Part shown: one piece after another, positions 19,108-26,698 of the stretch
Position numbering within the stretch: position 1 is the stretch's first letter
Layout of the letters: each line of letters begins with the position of its first letter
Source: Aporhodopirellula sallentina SM41
Lineage (GTDB): Bacteria > Planctomycetota > Planctomycetia > Pirellulales > Pirellulaceae
Length of the DNA: 32,268 nt
Reading direction: 5' to 3'
Assembly: GCF_000346505.1 (NCBI RefSeq)
Contig: NZ_ANOH01000105.1
Location: forward strand, 1-32,268
Position numbers and translations under genes: made by a program
The notes under the pieces: model-generated
Told to the model about the DNA's origin: nothing
Seen by the model: only the letters and a program-made list of their open reading frames with translations
Databases searched by the model: none

Positions 19108-20405
19108 CTAGCCGCGTTGATCGACCCACCGGCGGGATTTGCCTTCGCTGCGTGGCAGACTGCCGTGTTCGACGAGACTCACCGGGACCCGCAACGCCAA
19201 ACGTTCACGCATTCGTTCGCCGAGGACATCGCAGATGTTGTTCCCGCATCTATCCGTTGCGCTGAGGTCAGTCGCGTGGCCGTTCTCCGCACCCGGAGGT
19301 GCCGCCTCGATTTCGATTTGGATTTGGTCCATCTCGTCGTGACGCGTCGCGATCATGCGAAATTCGGAGGCGGGGGCAACTTCTCGCACGATCGCTTCGA
19401 TGCTGCTCGGAAAGACGTTCACGCCTCGAATCACCAGCATGTCGTCGGTGCGACCGATCACTCCACCGGGAAAATGCACGAACCGGCATGGCAGGTCGTG
19501 GTTCCAATTGGGACGAACGATATCGCCCGTCCGGTAGCGAATCGCGGGACCGCCGAAACGTCCGAGGTTCGTCACCACCAGTTCGCTCGGCTCGTCTTCG
19601 TTGGCTGGCCTCGAATCGCCGGTGTCGGGGTCGAAGACGAGGTACTCGGCGATGAATTCAGATTCGATCAGGTGCAAACCCGTGTCGTCTTCGCTGGCAA
19701 ATCCCCATGCACCCAGTTCGCTCGCGCCGGAGTGATCGACCACGCGGGCGTGCCACTGTGATTCGATCGCCGCGCGGACCGACGGGACGCTGCCGCCTGG
19801 TTCCCCGGCGACGATGATTCGTGAGACATCGTTGTGGCTGAGGTCCACGTCATGTTCGGCTGCGACGCTGGCGAGATGCAGCGCGTATGTTGGGGTGCAA
19901 CACAGCACGGTGCATCGTTGTTGCTGGATCAGTTTCAATCGTGCCAGGCTCGACAAACCTCCCCCGGGAACGACCAGTGCCCCGCGTTCGACCAAAGCGT
20001 CGTTGGCGGACCAGAATCCTATAAAGGGGCCAACGAAAACGCCATCATCGCGATGTCGTTGCTGGACACGTCAGCGGCGTCGAGCACGTATTGCCAGCAC
20101 TGCAACCACCACGACCAATCCTCCGCGGTATCGAGAACCGGCATGGGCCAACCGCGTGAGCCGCTGGTTTGGTGAAACCGACAGTAGTGGTCTTTGTCCA
20201 GATGAAAGAGGCGGGCGGGAGCACCGGGCTGCTCGCCGAGCAAGTCGGATTTTCCAAGCAGAGGAAACTTGGAGAGTTCATCGAGGCTTTGCAGCGGCAG
20301 TTCGCAGGCGGCGAGTGATTTTTGATACAGCGGATGGTTCATCAACGAGAGCAGCAGCCGATTGAGTTTGGCTAGCTGCAATCGGCTCAGTTCCTCGCGA
20401 TTCAT
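19108..20405 (-). CDS. PaaK-like AMP-forming acyl-CoA ligase, interrupted by a one-base frameshift
   Basis: The start ATG 20405 overlaps the stop of the upstream membrane-protein gene (ATGA). The first frame gives 'HQTSGSRGWPMP' (the ATP-binding P-loop) and ends at a stop just after 'MMAFSLAPL'. The other frame resumes with 'PFIGFWSANDALVERGALVVPGGG' and continues to 19108 through 'DHSGASELGAWGF', 'RYRTGDIV', 'RTDDMLVIRGVNVFPSSIE' and the C-terminal lysine segment 'LPRSEGKSRRWVDQRG'. One missing base near 20031/20032 separates the halves; restoring it gives 'MAFSxGPFIGFW' and a 432-residue protein, the usual size of phenylacetate-CoA-ligase-like enzymes. These adenylate an aromatic or other carboxylic acid and load it onto CoA. 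The substrate is unknown. Break: assembly indel or recent mutation. Confidence 0.85.
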
Positions 20406-21100
20406 CTCGCGGCATTGGGAACGTGTCGGTGTGACCATGAGAACGGAATACGGGTGAGTTGGTGCAATAAGCGAGGCAGCATGATAGCGGCGATCATCGC
20501 GCCGTACCTCCACACCGCTTCCTGCATTGGGATCCGATTGGGTTGGGCCAGCGAACTTTCTGCCCATGACAGGCTGCACACCAATGCGGTCGCTGCGGCG
20601 AGCGAAATCAAACAACCTGCGATGGATCGTGCGGCGTCGATTCTGAAGTTAATGACGCACCAGGGCAGGACCCCGCCGATGATGATCATGCCTGCCCAGT
20701 AGATTGTCGTTCGTTCCGCCAAGGGCGTTTGTCGGAGTGCCGCCGCGAAGAACGCCACCGCGGTGGTCAAGACGAACAAATCCCACAGCGAGAACTGACG
20801 CGATTGACCGTGAAAATCGGCTGCACGGATACGAATGTTCTCGTAGATCCGACAAAGAAACACCAACCCGGCGAGAACCCAGGTGTAGCACAGCGTCGAG
20901 GGGGCGACCAACGCAGGCATGCCCCACGCGAGGCTCTGCGAAAAGGTAAAATACCCAACGGCGATCACGATGAGGCACCACGTCATGGAGGTCAGCCGAC
21001 GCGGTGCAGCGAGAGTTGCCGCCATGGCCGTTCCGTAAATCAACCCAATCCCGATTTCTCGGGCCATCGGGTGTTCCAGCGGGATCGGCAGGTTTAGCAT
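20402..21100 (-). CDS. Polytopic membrane protein, unknown function
   Basis: Using ATG 21100 the protein has 232 residues; TTG 21124 and ATG 21067 are alternatives. A strong AGGAGG lies only one base before ATG 21100, which is unusually close and leaves the start open. Hydrophobic segments suggest six or seven membrane helices, for example 'GIGLIYGTAMAATLAA', 'MTWCLIVIAVGYFTFSQSLAW', 'YTWVLAGLVFLCRIY', 'LWDLFVLTTAVAFFAAAL', 'IYWAGMIIIGGVLPWCVI' and 'AGCLISLAAATALVCSL'. I recognise no family motif. Its stop overlaps the start of the acyl-CoA ligase, so the two are co-translated and may act in one process, though nothing in the sequence says which. Confidence 0.8.
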   Translation of the reverse strand: MLNLPIPLEHPMAREIGIGLIYGTAMAATLAAPRRLTSMTWCLIVIAVGYFTFSQSLAWGMPALVAPSTLCYTWVLAGLVFLCRIYENIRIRAADFHGQSRQFSLWDLFVLTTAVAFFAAALRQTPLAERTTIYWAGMIIIGGVLPWCVINFRIDAARSIAGCLISLAAATALVCSLSWAESSLAQPNRIPMQEAVWRYGAMIAAIMLPRLLHQLTRIPFSWSHRHVPNAAR

Positions 21101-21169
21101 CCCTCCTAATCTGATTTCACGCAAACTTGATCACAATCGAGATTCACAACACCTGAGACGAGTCTGAGC

Positions 21170-22102
21170 ATGGACGGGACGACTGAACCGATTATCGCGG
21201 TCATCGGGTATCCGATAGCCGGAAATCCAACGCAATTCGCCCTGGAAACCGGCTTTGCGGCAGCCCAGATCGATTGCCGTGTGATGTCAGTCAGCCTTTC
21301 GCCGGGCCGCGTTGCCGCTGCTTTGGCAGGAATGGATGCAATGAATTTTGTTGCCGCGTGGGTTGCGCCGACGTGCCGGACCAGCGTCGAGCGACTGCGA
21401 GAAACCGATGGAGACACGGCCCCGTGTGCTGAAAAAACGTCGAGTGCCCCCCCAAAAGGAAGTGTGGCTGCTAGCCTCGTTACCCATCGCTCGCACGCCG
21501 GCCCGGCCCCTTTCGATGTGGTGGTTCATGAGCGTGCCGGTGACGATCAACCGCCGTGGATTCGTCTTTCGATGAAACATGTCGTTTGGCCGCGTCTGGC
21601 CGCTCAGGCATTTAAAAAGTCCCATTTGCCGTGCCGACGTTTGTGGTGGGTCGGCGGCAAGGCGAATTCGACCCCCGAGTGCGTGTCGCAGCACCAAGCG
21701 GCATTGCTCGAGCAGGTTCGGGCCACTCCGAATGATTTTTGGGACGCACTGAGTTTGGAATGTATCGAAGTGGTGCGCGAACCGGCGCAAATTCGACGGG
21801 AAGATTCCGAGGAAGACGGAGTCGATGTGATTGTGTTTTCCGACTCCGGAGATATCTCACAGGCGGATTGGAAGATGCCGTCGAAGTGTGTCGTGATCGA
21901 TCTGAATGAAAATTGGGATCCCGAATATTTAATCTACTGGGATCGCTTAAAGTTGGATGCGGCCGAGACATCAGCGGTAGACTGTATCCGCGGAGCGGAC
22001 GTGCACGCCGCCTGTCTTTCTGAACTCACTGAATCGTTGTTCGACCGAAACGTGGAGCCTGAGATTTTCTTAGATGCGATTGATGAGTATCTCGGCGTTT
22101 GA
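21170..22102 (+). CDS. Degenerate AroE (shikimate dehydrogenase)-like protein
   Basis: 310 residues from ATG 21170. The N-terminus 'IIAVIGYPIAGNPTQFALETGFAAAQIDCRVMSVSLSPGRVAAALAGMDAMNFVAAWVAP' follows the AroE substrate-domain pattern (GxP, a helix, a sheet, then 'DFxGxNVT'). However, the SLSP shikimate-binding motif and the catalytic lysine of 'NVTIPHK' are replaced. The C-terminal end 'EIFLDAIDEYL' also recalls the last helix of AroE. The middle lacks a clear GxGGxx nucleotide-binding loop; 'RRLWWVGGKANS' is the nearest candidate. So this is probably a non-catalytic or repurposed relative. The gene is divergent from the membrane-protein gene and heads the + strand cluster reaching 26511. 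Assignment is moderate and rests on pattern only. Confidence 0.6.
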   Translation: MDGTTEPIIAVIGYPIAGNPTQFALETGFAAAQIDCRVMSVSLSPGRVAAALAGMDAMNFVAAWVAPTCRTSVERLRETDGDTAPCAEKTSSAPPKGSVAASLVTHRSHAGPAPFDVVVHERAGDDQPPWIRLSMKHVVWPRLAAQAFKKSHLPCRRLWWVGGKANSTPECVSQHQAALLEQVRATPNDFWDALSLECIEVVREPAQIRREDSEEDGVDVIVFSDSGDISQADWKMPSKCVVIDLNENWDPEYLIYWDRLKLDAAETSAVDCIRGADVHAACLSELTESLFDRNVEPEIFLDAIDEYLGV

Positions 22103-22118
22103 ATTGATAATGCGATAG

Positions 22119-22973
22119 ATGCAAAACCTCCTTCAATCTTTTACTAAACGGCGTGAGGGCGAACCGCGGCAATGCGGTTTGGTCTTACGTGATGATTGTA
22201 TCATCGAAACCATCGCGCGATTGCAACAACGGATCATCGAACGATTTCCCGGCAGCGGTTTGGGAAAACTATGCGGAGAATTGCTCAACATCGCTCGCCA
22301 AGCGTCTGAGCGATCTTCACGTATCGGTCGACCGATTTTTTCGATTCGATTCGTCGGTTATGCGCTGGCGATCGCATCGGTGATTCTGTTGTTGTGGTTT
22401 GTCGGCTTTTGGGCTGCGAGCCACGATATTGAGGACGAGGTGCAAAAGCTCACCGATTTGATCACGACCGCGGAAGCAGGCGCGAACGTGTTGTTGCTGT
22501 TCGCGGCGGCGATTTACTTTTTGGTTTCTTTTGAAACACGTATCAAGCGACGCCGTGCGTTGACCGCGATTCACGAGTTGCGGTCGATATGCCACATCAT
22601 TGATATGCATCAGTTAACAAAAGATCCCGAGCGAATACTGAAGAACTGGGAAAGCACCACCAATTCACCGCGTCAACAAATGACACCGTTGGAATTGAAC
22701 CGCTATCTCGATTATTGCAGCGAAATGTTGTCGTTAACGGGAAAGATCGCGGCACTCTATGTCCGTGACTTTGACGATACCGAGTCCGTGGCCTCGGTCA
22801 GCGACGTTGAACAACTCAGTACAGGGTTGTCGCGTAAGATATGGCAAAAAATCATGATTCTCGAACAACAAACGGCGGTCAGTCACACTCCCATTCCGAG
22901 TGATTCACCCGCCGACGTGACCCCCGATCCATTGCCACCAATGAATGAACAATCGGAAGAACACCAAGTATGA
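22119..22973 (+). CDS. Two-TM membrane protein of a conserved hypothetical family
   Basis: 284 residues from ATG 22119, 16 bases after the AroE-like stop. The N-terminal cytoplasmic part (about 1-75) contains 'IERFPGSGLGKLCGELLNIARQ'. Two membrane helices follow at about 78-100 ('YALAIASVILLLWFVGFWAA') and 123-143 ('ANVLLLFAAAIYFLVSF'). The C-terminal cytoplasmic part holds the strongly patterned 'HIIDMHQLTKDPERIL' and 'LNRYLDYCSEMLSLTGKIAALYV', which I recognise as hallmarks of a widespread but uncharacterised family. The tail is proline/acidic. The stop overlaps the glycosylase start (ATGA), so translation is coupled. Function unknown. Confidence 0.85.
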   Translation: MQNLLQSFTKRREGEPRQCGLVLRDDCIIETIARLQQRIIERFPGSGLGKLCGELLNIARQASERSSRIGRPIFSIRFVGYALAIASVILLLWFVGFWAASHDIEDEVQKLTDLITTAEAGANVLLLFAAAIYFLVSFETRIKRRRALTAIHELRSICHIIDMHQLTKDPERILKNWESTTNSPRQQMTPLELNRYLDYCSEMLSLTGKIAALYVRDFDDTESVASVSDVEQLSTGLSRKIWQKIMILEQQTAVSHTPIPSDSPADVTPDPLPPMNEQSEEHQV

Positions 22974-23722
22974 GCCGGCAAACCACCTCCGCACGCGATC
23001 GCCAGTTGCACGAACAGCTTTGCGATTCCGCGCAGCGGCTGCAAAAAGGGGTCAACCAACTGACGTTCGATGAACCGATCACGCACGTCTACAACCCGTT
23101 GGATTACGCGTGGGATTTGCACCGGCAATACATTGAACAGTTGTCGGCCAAGGCGGACGTGTTGTTGTTGGGGATGAACCCGGGGCCGTGGGGAATGGCT
23201 CAGACGGGAGTGCCGTTTGGCGAAATCGCAGCGGTGCGCGATTGGATGGGGATCGAGGGCGAGGTCGGCAGCGTCGAGGCGGAACACCCTAAACGCCCCA
23301 TCGAAGGCTTGAATTGTCAACGTAGCGAAGTCAGCGGTCGACGTTTGTGGGGTTTGATGCAAGAACGTTATCAAAAGCCGAAAGCGTTTTTTAGAAAACA
23401 CTTTGTCGTGAACTACTGCCCGTTGGTTTTTATGGAAGCGAGTGGACGAAATCGAACGCCCGATAAACTGCCTGCCGAGGAACGATCGGCACTGCAGGAG
23501 CACTGCGATCGACATTTGCGGGAAGTCATCGAACTGTTGCCGTGGAAGTATCTCATCGGCGTCGGTGCCTTCGCCGAGAATTGTCTCAAGCGAGTTGCGG
23601 ACGAGAGTGAAACGGCCCCGGCGATTGCTCGGATACTGCACCCGAGTCCCGCATCGCCGGCTGCCAACCGGGACTGGGCAGGGACGGCGGCGTCACAACT
23701 GCAGACCATAGGTGTTTGGTAA
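22970..23722 (+). CDS. SMUG1-type uracil-DNA glycosylase
   Basis: 250 residues from the ATG overlapping the preceding stop. The SMUG1 motif 1 'GMNPGPWGMAQTGVPFGE' (68-85) is almost identical to that of animal SMUG1; the active-site Asn (N70) is present. Further hallmarks are 'RDWMGI' (90-95), 'SGRRLWGL' (122-129), 'FVVNYCPLVFM' (145-155) and motif 2 'HPSPASPAANRDW' (224-236) with catalytic-loop His224. The length also fits. SMUG1 enzymes remove uracil and 5-hydroxymethyluracil from DNA as the first step of base-excision repair. Whether the planctomycete enzyme shares that range is inference. It lies between a two-TM protein and an LRR protein; neither is a known repair partner. Confidence 0.95.
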   Translation: MSRQTTSARDRQLHEQLCDSAQRLQKGVNQLTFDEPITHVYNPLDYAWDLHRQYIEQLSAKADVLLLGMNPGPWGMAQTGVPFGEIAAVRDWMGIEGEVGSVEAEHPKRPIEGLNCQRSEVSGRRLWGLMQERYQKPKAFFRKHFVVNYCPLVFMEASGRNRTPDKLPAEERSALQEHCDRHLREVIELLPWKYLIGVGAFAENCLKRVADESETAPAIARILHPSPASPAANRDWAGTAASQLQTIGVW

Positions 23723-23730
23723 ACGTGGTG

Positions 23731-26511
23731 ATGGATCAACTGACGCGTCGACGACTGATCGTAAACTGCATCCTCTTTTCGGGATTGGCGGCCATTGTCT
23801 TGGTGTTTTTGAACCTGCCGTGCGAGCACGTGCAGGTTCTCTCAGTGCGCGAAGGCCGGTTGAGTGACAGCGGACTGACGGGGATGCTCGGCGCGATCGA
23901 CGAGGTGGAGCGCGCCGGATGGCCGCTGAACTATCGCGTTCGCATCCAGGCTCGAACGTCAGATGATGAGCCGACGTTGTTGTATGAGTCGATGGGCAAC
24001 CTCGTTGGGAACATCGCGATCGGTCTTGGGGTAATCGCTCTGACTTGTTTTTACACCTGGCGACGCTACCACCAGGTTTCGGCGTCGTCGAATCCCAAGA
24101 AGGCGCGACTGCGTTTCGATGCAACGACGGCGGGGTTGGCATTGTTCATCCCCGTTGGGCTGTATCTTCTCTCGATGCTGACCGCCGCGCAGCACAAACG
24201 CATCGCGATGCGGGCGTCAGAATACGGCCATTGTGAGCTCAACGCCGAAATACCGCGGTGGCTCGCGTCCCGTATCCCCAAACCTTTCTTTCGAGCCTTC
24301 TTGCGCATCAAAGACGTCGAGGTTCGTCAGCCCACGACCGAGATGTTGAGCGAACTGTTGAATCTTTCCACAGTCCGAGGCGTGCGAGTGATCTCGACGA
24401 AGTTGGAGGGCGAGGATTTTGCTAACTTGCACCGCGCGAGGGAACTCACCGAGATCGTGCTGGAAGGATGTTCGATGAGCCGCGAGGCAATCACGTTGCT
24501 TTCCGATCACGATCAACTGCGTGATCTAACCCTGCGACGTTGCCGCATCGAACGCGAAGATTTGGAGAGTCTGAACCGGCTTTCAAATTTAGAGAGCGTC
24601 GATTTTTCACGTTCAGCACTCAACTTCGAAGACTTCAAGCAGAACGGTTGGGCGCCGAGCGTTCGCTATCTGAGGCTGCCCATGCCTCGGGGTGAGAACA
24701 GGGCTCGATTGGAACTAACCAACTGGACGGCGTTGGAAGAATTGAGTTTGGAACGCACCCGACGGAGATCGGATGACGTGATCGAGCTCCGCTTGCGGGC
24801 CTGTCCCCGTTTGCATTCGTTGTTTCTGCCTACTCCTCAGCTATACGCACTTTATGCGAAGGGACTTCCTTCGTTGGAGAATCTGTTCGAGTCGCTCGAT
24901 CTACCGATTGGAAGCCCGCACGACGCAACGAACGTCTTTCTGCCTCGGTGGGAAACGATCGATATGGCGGAGGTGCCAAAGTTGACGCGGGTTGAATGCA
25001 GTGTCACCGACTTGAAACACCTCCGTCTCTCTGGAGTCGATCGCCTTCGCGACGTCGTGATTGGACAATCAATGTTCTCTCCGATGTACCTTCAAGAGAG
25101 CGTGCCACCTCACTATGAGAACGCGGTCAAATGGGTCGACGAGATCAGCAAGCTGCCCGGGGTGACGTCGTTGACGATGGACCGGATTTTGTTGGGTGAG
25201 GATGAGCTCGAGAAGATTTCGCAAATGCAATCGCTCGAGGTTTTGACGTTGACCAACGCGGGACTAACGACGGAGCAACTCGGCCCGCTCACCAAACTGC
25301 AGTCACTCGAACAGTTGAATCTGCATCAATGCGAGATCAGCTCTGAACAGATGCGGCAGTTTTTGTCGCTACCCAAACTTTCCGTCCTGACTGCGGATCT
25401 GTCGGGACTGGACGAGCTTCGCCTGAGTAATCATGTGAGGATTAAGAATGTCGTCACGCTGCCCTTTCAAAATCTGAAGTCAATCGAGCTGGACAATCTA
25501 CCTCGCTATGCCGGTAGCCTTGTCGTGCAGGACGGTTTGGAAGACCTGCACATTTCAAGATTGCCCAACTTGATGGAATTGACGGTGGAGTGTCCGTGGC
25601 CCGAGGAAGCAACGTTTGAACGGGTGGACGGACTGCTGCGGTTTGCCGCGGGAGGCCGTCATCTCGATGACCGCGTGGTTGAGATGCTGTTGAAGTGTTC
25701 CGAATTGGATCAACTGATTCTGGCGTACGCGTCTCTGTCTCGCGATGCACTCAGTCAACTCGGGAAGTTAAAGTCGTTGACGGCGCTGGAGGTCCCCGGC
25801 AGCCTCGTCGATGACGAGGTCACGAGTTCATGGCGGGATCTCAAACGTCTTCGCCGTGTGTGCTTCGACGATACCGCCATCTCCGAGGAAACGGTGGATT
25901 GGTTGGCAACGTTAACGAGCCTTCGGTCTCTTAGTTTGGACCGGGTGGCATTGAGTGATCTGGCTTGGGAAAAGATCACCACGTTCAGCCAGTTGTCTGA
26001 ACTGTCGGTCAAAGGGACAACGATCCCCTATCGGCTGCTCAATCGATTTGTGCGTCATGGTGGATTGGAAGTCCTCGATATATCGGGATTTGAAGTCACC
26101 GATGAATTGGCCGAGGCGATCCTGCATGCTCGCTATCTGCACACGCTTTTCATACTCGACTCGCAGATTGAAATGAAGCGAGTCAAGCAGATGCTCGAAA
26201 AGCATCGTCACTTGTTGATGATCGCAAATTTCAGCGAGGAGCAGTTGGAAAGCCTTCCTGAAGAGTACCGGGCGCGGATCGTTCCGAGTGTGGAAGCCAA
26301 TAACCGTCGCCGCAATTCGCGGCAATCTCATCTGGTCATTGTTCTTGCCATCGACAAGGATGAGCAGAAGAACGAGACATACATCGTGAACCGACCGTTC
26401 AACGTTAGTCGTTTTCGCGAAGAGGTCAGTCGTTCTCGCAATGAGGTCAGTCGTTCTCGCGAAGAGAGTGTCGAGGCAGAGTCTGCGGAGGTTCCTGTAG
26501 GCGACCCATAG
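23731..26511 (+). CDS. Membrane-anchored leucine-rich-repeat protein
   Basis: 926 residues from ATG 23731; TTG 23716 overlaps the glycosylase stop and GTG 23725/23728 are also possible. Three hydrophobic segments sit near the N-terminus (about 11-30 'ILFSGLAAIVLVFLNLP', 91-107 'IAIGLGVIALTCFYTW', 132-155 'TTAGLALFIPVGLYLLSML'). From about residue 205 to 840 irregular LRRs recur with a spacing of some 22-28 residues, e.g. 'LRDLTLRRCRIEREDLESL', 'LEQLNLHQCEISSEQM', 'LRSLSLDRVALSDLAWEKI' (a ribonuclease-inhibitor/cysteine-containing style). The C-terminus has three 7-residue S-R-x-R-x-E repeats and is highly charged. Protein-protein binding is the likely role; the partner is unknown. Confidence 0.85.
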   Translation: MDQLTRRRLIVNCILFSGLAAIVLVFLNLPCEHVQVLSVREGRLSDSGLTGMLGAIDEVERAGWPLNYRVRIQARTSDDEPTLLYESMGNLVGNIAIGLGVIALTCFYTWRRYHQVSASSNPKKARLRFDATTAGLALFIPVGLYLLSMLTAAQHKRIAMRASEYGHCELNAEIPRWLASRIPKPFFRAFLRIKDVEVRQPTTEMLSELLNLSTVRGVRVISTKLEGEDFANLHRARELTEIVLEGCSMSREAITLLSDHDQLRDLTLRRCRIEREDLESLNRLSNLESVDFSRSALNFEDFKQNGWAPSVRYLRLPMPRGENRARLELTNWTALEELSLERTRRRSDDVIELRLRACPRLHSLFLPTPQLYALYAKGLPSLENLFESLDLPIGSPHDATNVFLPRWETIDMAEVPKLTRVECSVTDLKHLRLSGVDRLRDVVIGQSMFSPMYLQESVPPHYENAVKWVDEISKLPGVTSLTMDRILLGEDELEKISQMQSLEVLTLTNAGLTTEQLGPLTKLQSLEQLNLHQCEISSEQMRQFLSLPKLSVLTADLSGLDELRLSNHVRIKNVVTLPFQNLKSIELDNLPRYAGSLVVQDGLEDLHISRLPNLMELTVECPWPEEATFERVDGLLRFAAGGRHLDDRVVEMLLKCSELDQLILAYASLSRDALSQLGKLKSLTALEVPGSLVDDEVTSSWRDLKRLRRVCFDDTAISEETVDWLATLTSLRSLSLDRVALSDLAWEKITTFSQLSELSVKGTTIPYRLLNRFVRHGGLEVLDISGFEVTDELAEAILHARYLHTLFILDSQIEMKRVKQMLEKHRHLLMIANFSEEQLESLPEEYRARIVPSVEANNRRRNSRQSHLVIVLAIDKDEQKNETYIVNRPFNVSRFREEVSRSRNEVSRSREESVEAESAEVPVGDP
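26407..26469 (+). repeat. Three 21-bp tandem repeats in LRR gene 3' end
   Basis: Units at 26407-26427, 26428-26448 and 26449-26469 differ by only a few bases and encode S-R-F-R-E-E-V, S-R-S-R-N-E-V and S-R-S-R-E-E-S in frame. The near-identity of DNA, not just protein, indicates recent duplication by slippage, and copy number may vary between strains. Confidence 0.9.
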
Positions 26512-26590
26512 AAAAGACCAGCCTCGCACCGGTTGCCAACGCTCTGCACCGGTTGTGAACACACCGGACGTAGCTAATACGCGGGGCGTT

Positions 26591-26637
26591 GCGAGTACGC
26601 CGGACGAAAGATCGGAACGTTCTTTCCGTGTACTCGC
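26591..26637. terminator. Inverted repeat between convergent genes
   Basis: gcgagtac (26591-26598) pairs with gtactcgc (26630-26637), and an imperfect inner stem (cggacgaaaga / tctttccg) extends it. It lies in the 187-base gap between the convergent LRR and EF-G-like genes, where a bidirectional terminator would be expected. There is no long T tract, so confidence is low. Confidence 0.4.
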
Positions 26638-26698
26638 TGGTCACTGCGGTTGTGCGTCGGATCTACATGCGAGGCATGAGGTTTCCCGAGAGCGATCC

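Noticed and set aside
20406-20615. 70-residue N-terminal extension of the acyl-CoA ligase frame
   Set aside because: It overlaps the membrane-protein gene, looks non-coding, and ATG 20405 gives a coupled start and the family N-terminus.
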